DNA of 64,000 nucleotides from an uncultured Parabacteroides sp. (GTDB lineage Bacteria; Bacteroidota; Bacteroidia; Bacteroidales; Tannerellaceae): assembly GCA_900541965.1 (NCBI GenBank), contig UQLN01000004.1, positions 1-64,000 of the forward strand, given 5' to 3'. Position 1 is the stretch's first letter. Each line of letters begins with the position of its first letter. The notes beneath the pieces are model-generated. The model saw only the letters and a list, made by a program, of their open reading frames with translations. It was not told where the DNA came from and ran no database searches. Below are positions 63,093 to 64,000 of this stretch, in pieces. The position numbers and the translations under genes were made by a program.

Positions 63093-64000
63093 TTATTTTA
63101 AAGCGGCTAATGCTTCTTTAATGCGTTTAATAGCTTCAATCAGGTTTTCATCGGATGTTGCATATGAAAAACGAAGGCATTCGGGTGCACCGAATGCAGC
63201 GCCTCCTACAGTTGCCACATGTCCGACTTCCAGCAGGTACATAGCAAGGTCGGCTGCATTGTTTATTTTGCGGTCTCCGGCACTCTTGCCATAATAAGAG
63301 TTGACTTCAGGGAATAAGTAGAACGCTCCTTCCGGGACGTTCAGTTTCATGCCTGGTATTTCTTTGCACAAGCTGATAACCAAATCGCGGCGGCGTAAGA
63401 ATGCTTTACGCATTTCTTCTACACAACTCTGGTCGCCCGCAAAAGCAGCGACAGCAGCTTTCTGTGCGATAGAGCTGGCTCCTGAAGTATATTGTCCCTG
63501 TAATTTATTGCAAGCCTTTGCTATCCAAAGCGGAGCCGCAATAAATCCGATACGCCATCCTGTCATTGCATAGGCTTTTGAAACACCGTTTACAACAACT
63601 ACACGGTCTTTGATTTCCGGGAACTGTGCAATACTCTGGTGTGAGCCTACATAGTTGATATGCTCGTATATTTCGTCAGCGATGACAATAACATTTTCAT
63701 GTTTAGCAAGAACTGCAGCCAGACCTTTTAACTCTTCTTTGCTATATACGCTACCCGTCGGGTTGGATGGAGAGCAAAGAATCAATGCTTTAGTCTTTGG
63801 TGTAATAGCTGCTTCCAACTGAGCCGGAGTAATCTTGAAATCCTGGTCGATTCCTGCAGAAACAATAACGTTAGTACCTTCAGCCAGTTTTACCATTTCA
63901 ACATAACTTACCCAATATGGAGCGGGAACGATTACTTCGTCACCCGGGCCGATAATACTCAGTAAAGTATTACAAACAGACTGCTTTGCACCATTTGATA
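63093..64000 (-). CDS. Class I pyridoxal-phosphate aminotransferase, aspartate type (N-terminus cut by window edge)
   Basis: 302 residues of the enzyme are in the window; roughly the first 90-100 are missing. The frame runs to the edge: SNGAKQSVCNTLLSIIGPGDEVIVPAPYWVSY is the large-domain cofactor loop, VIADEIYEHINY follows, and SKAYAMTGWRIGF contains the Schiff-base Lys. RFSYATSDENLIEA near the end has the substrate carboxylate Arg. It moves amino groups between aspartate (or related) and 2-oxoglutarate. A start at an internal ATG (63896) is not real. Confidence 0.93.
   Translation of the reverse strand, partial: SNGAKQSVCNTLLSIIGPGDEVIVPAPYWVSYVEMVKLAEGTNVIVSAGIDQDFKITPAQLEAAITPKTKALILCSPSNPTGSVYSKEELKGLAAVLAKHENVIVIADEIYEHINYVGSHQSIAQFPEIKDRVVVVNGVSKAYAMTGWRIGFIAAPLWIAKACNKLQGQYTSGASSIAQKAAVAAFAGDQSCVEEMRKAFLRRRDLVISLCKEIPGMKLNVPEGAFYLFPEVNSYYGKSAGDRKINNAADLAMYLLEVGHVATVGGAAFGAPECLRFSYATSDENLIEAIKRIKEALAALK

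Noticed and set aside
63896..64000. Aminotransferase starting at the internal ATG at 63896
   Set aside because: The same frame stays open upstream to the window edge with conserved cofactor-binding sequence.
1..64000. CRISPR array, prophage, transposon or defence island
   Set aside because: No regular direct repeats with unique spacers, integrase, transposase, restriction or toxin-antitoxin genes were seen.

Overview
The window looks like chromosomal DNA of a gut-type Bacteroidales bacterium, most likely Parabacteroides or a close relative (genus inferred from overall protein character, not proven). Supporting signs are a SusC/SusD pair, TonB receptors with N-terminal CarboxypepD_reg-like domains, many Cys-lipobox lipoproteins, a TamL/TamB pair, a split ThrE, weak Shine-Dalgarno sites, and repeated promoters of the Bacteroidetes type (TTG or TTTG, about 19-20 nt, then TAnnTTTG). 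No tRNA, rRNA, CRISPR array, transposase or prophage gene was recognised.

Layout. 1-2.8 kb: the start of a lipoprotein gene (minus), a probable invertible promoter, a two-gene ThrE exporter and a membrane protein. 2.8-5.5 kb: TonB receptor with a small His-rich membrane protein. 5.7-9.5 kb: anaerobic ribonucleotide reductase nrdD/nrdG with a palindromic repeat cluster between them, then an acetyltransferase. 9.7-15.3 kb: a 34-codon ORF with its own promoter and terminator, carB, and a membrane-spanning LuxR-type regulator. 15.5-21.5 kb: a sulfide:quinone-oxidoreductase-like flavoprotein and a cobalamin-riboswitch-controlled btuB-btuG-btuF-like vitamin B12 uptake operon (minus). 21.6-29.9 kb: a clostripain-type peptidase and tamL-tamB. 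30-45.3 kb: an inositol-monophosphatase-family enzyme, an outer-membrane protein, a SusCD pair, two S9 peptidases and several lipoproteins; this stretch looks tuned to peptide use. 45.3-49.9 kb: nudC, a hybrid sensor kinase, mnmD and trxA. 50-53.8 kb: dnaE, interrupted by a 4-bp tandem duplication. 54-59 kb: outer-membrane barrels and an 11-haem membrane cytochrome. 59.4-62.3 kb: rplM-rpsI-rpsB-tsf. 62.3-64 kb: a small outer-membrane protein and a class I aminotransferase running off the end.

Points most worth a second look: (1) an 18-bp perfect inverted repeat at 255-272/425-442 enclosing an outward-facing promoter between divergent genes, the layout of a phase-variable promoter; (2) the exact 4-bp duplication that breaks dnaE; (3) the 11-CxxCH cytochrome divergent from a porin-like barrel; (4) a family of about 105-123 bp repeats with long inverted arms placed at gene ends, twice supplying the stop codon; (5) the 34-codon ORF in front of carB; (6) several short palindrome families in intergenic DNA. 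Most individual gene products belong to known families; novelty, if any, lies in the regulatory and repeat DNA and in the cytochrome-porin locus.
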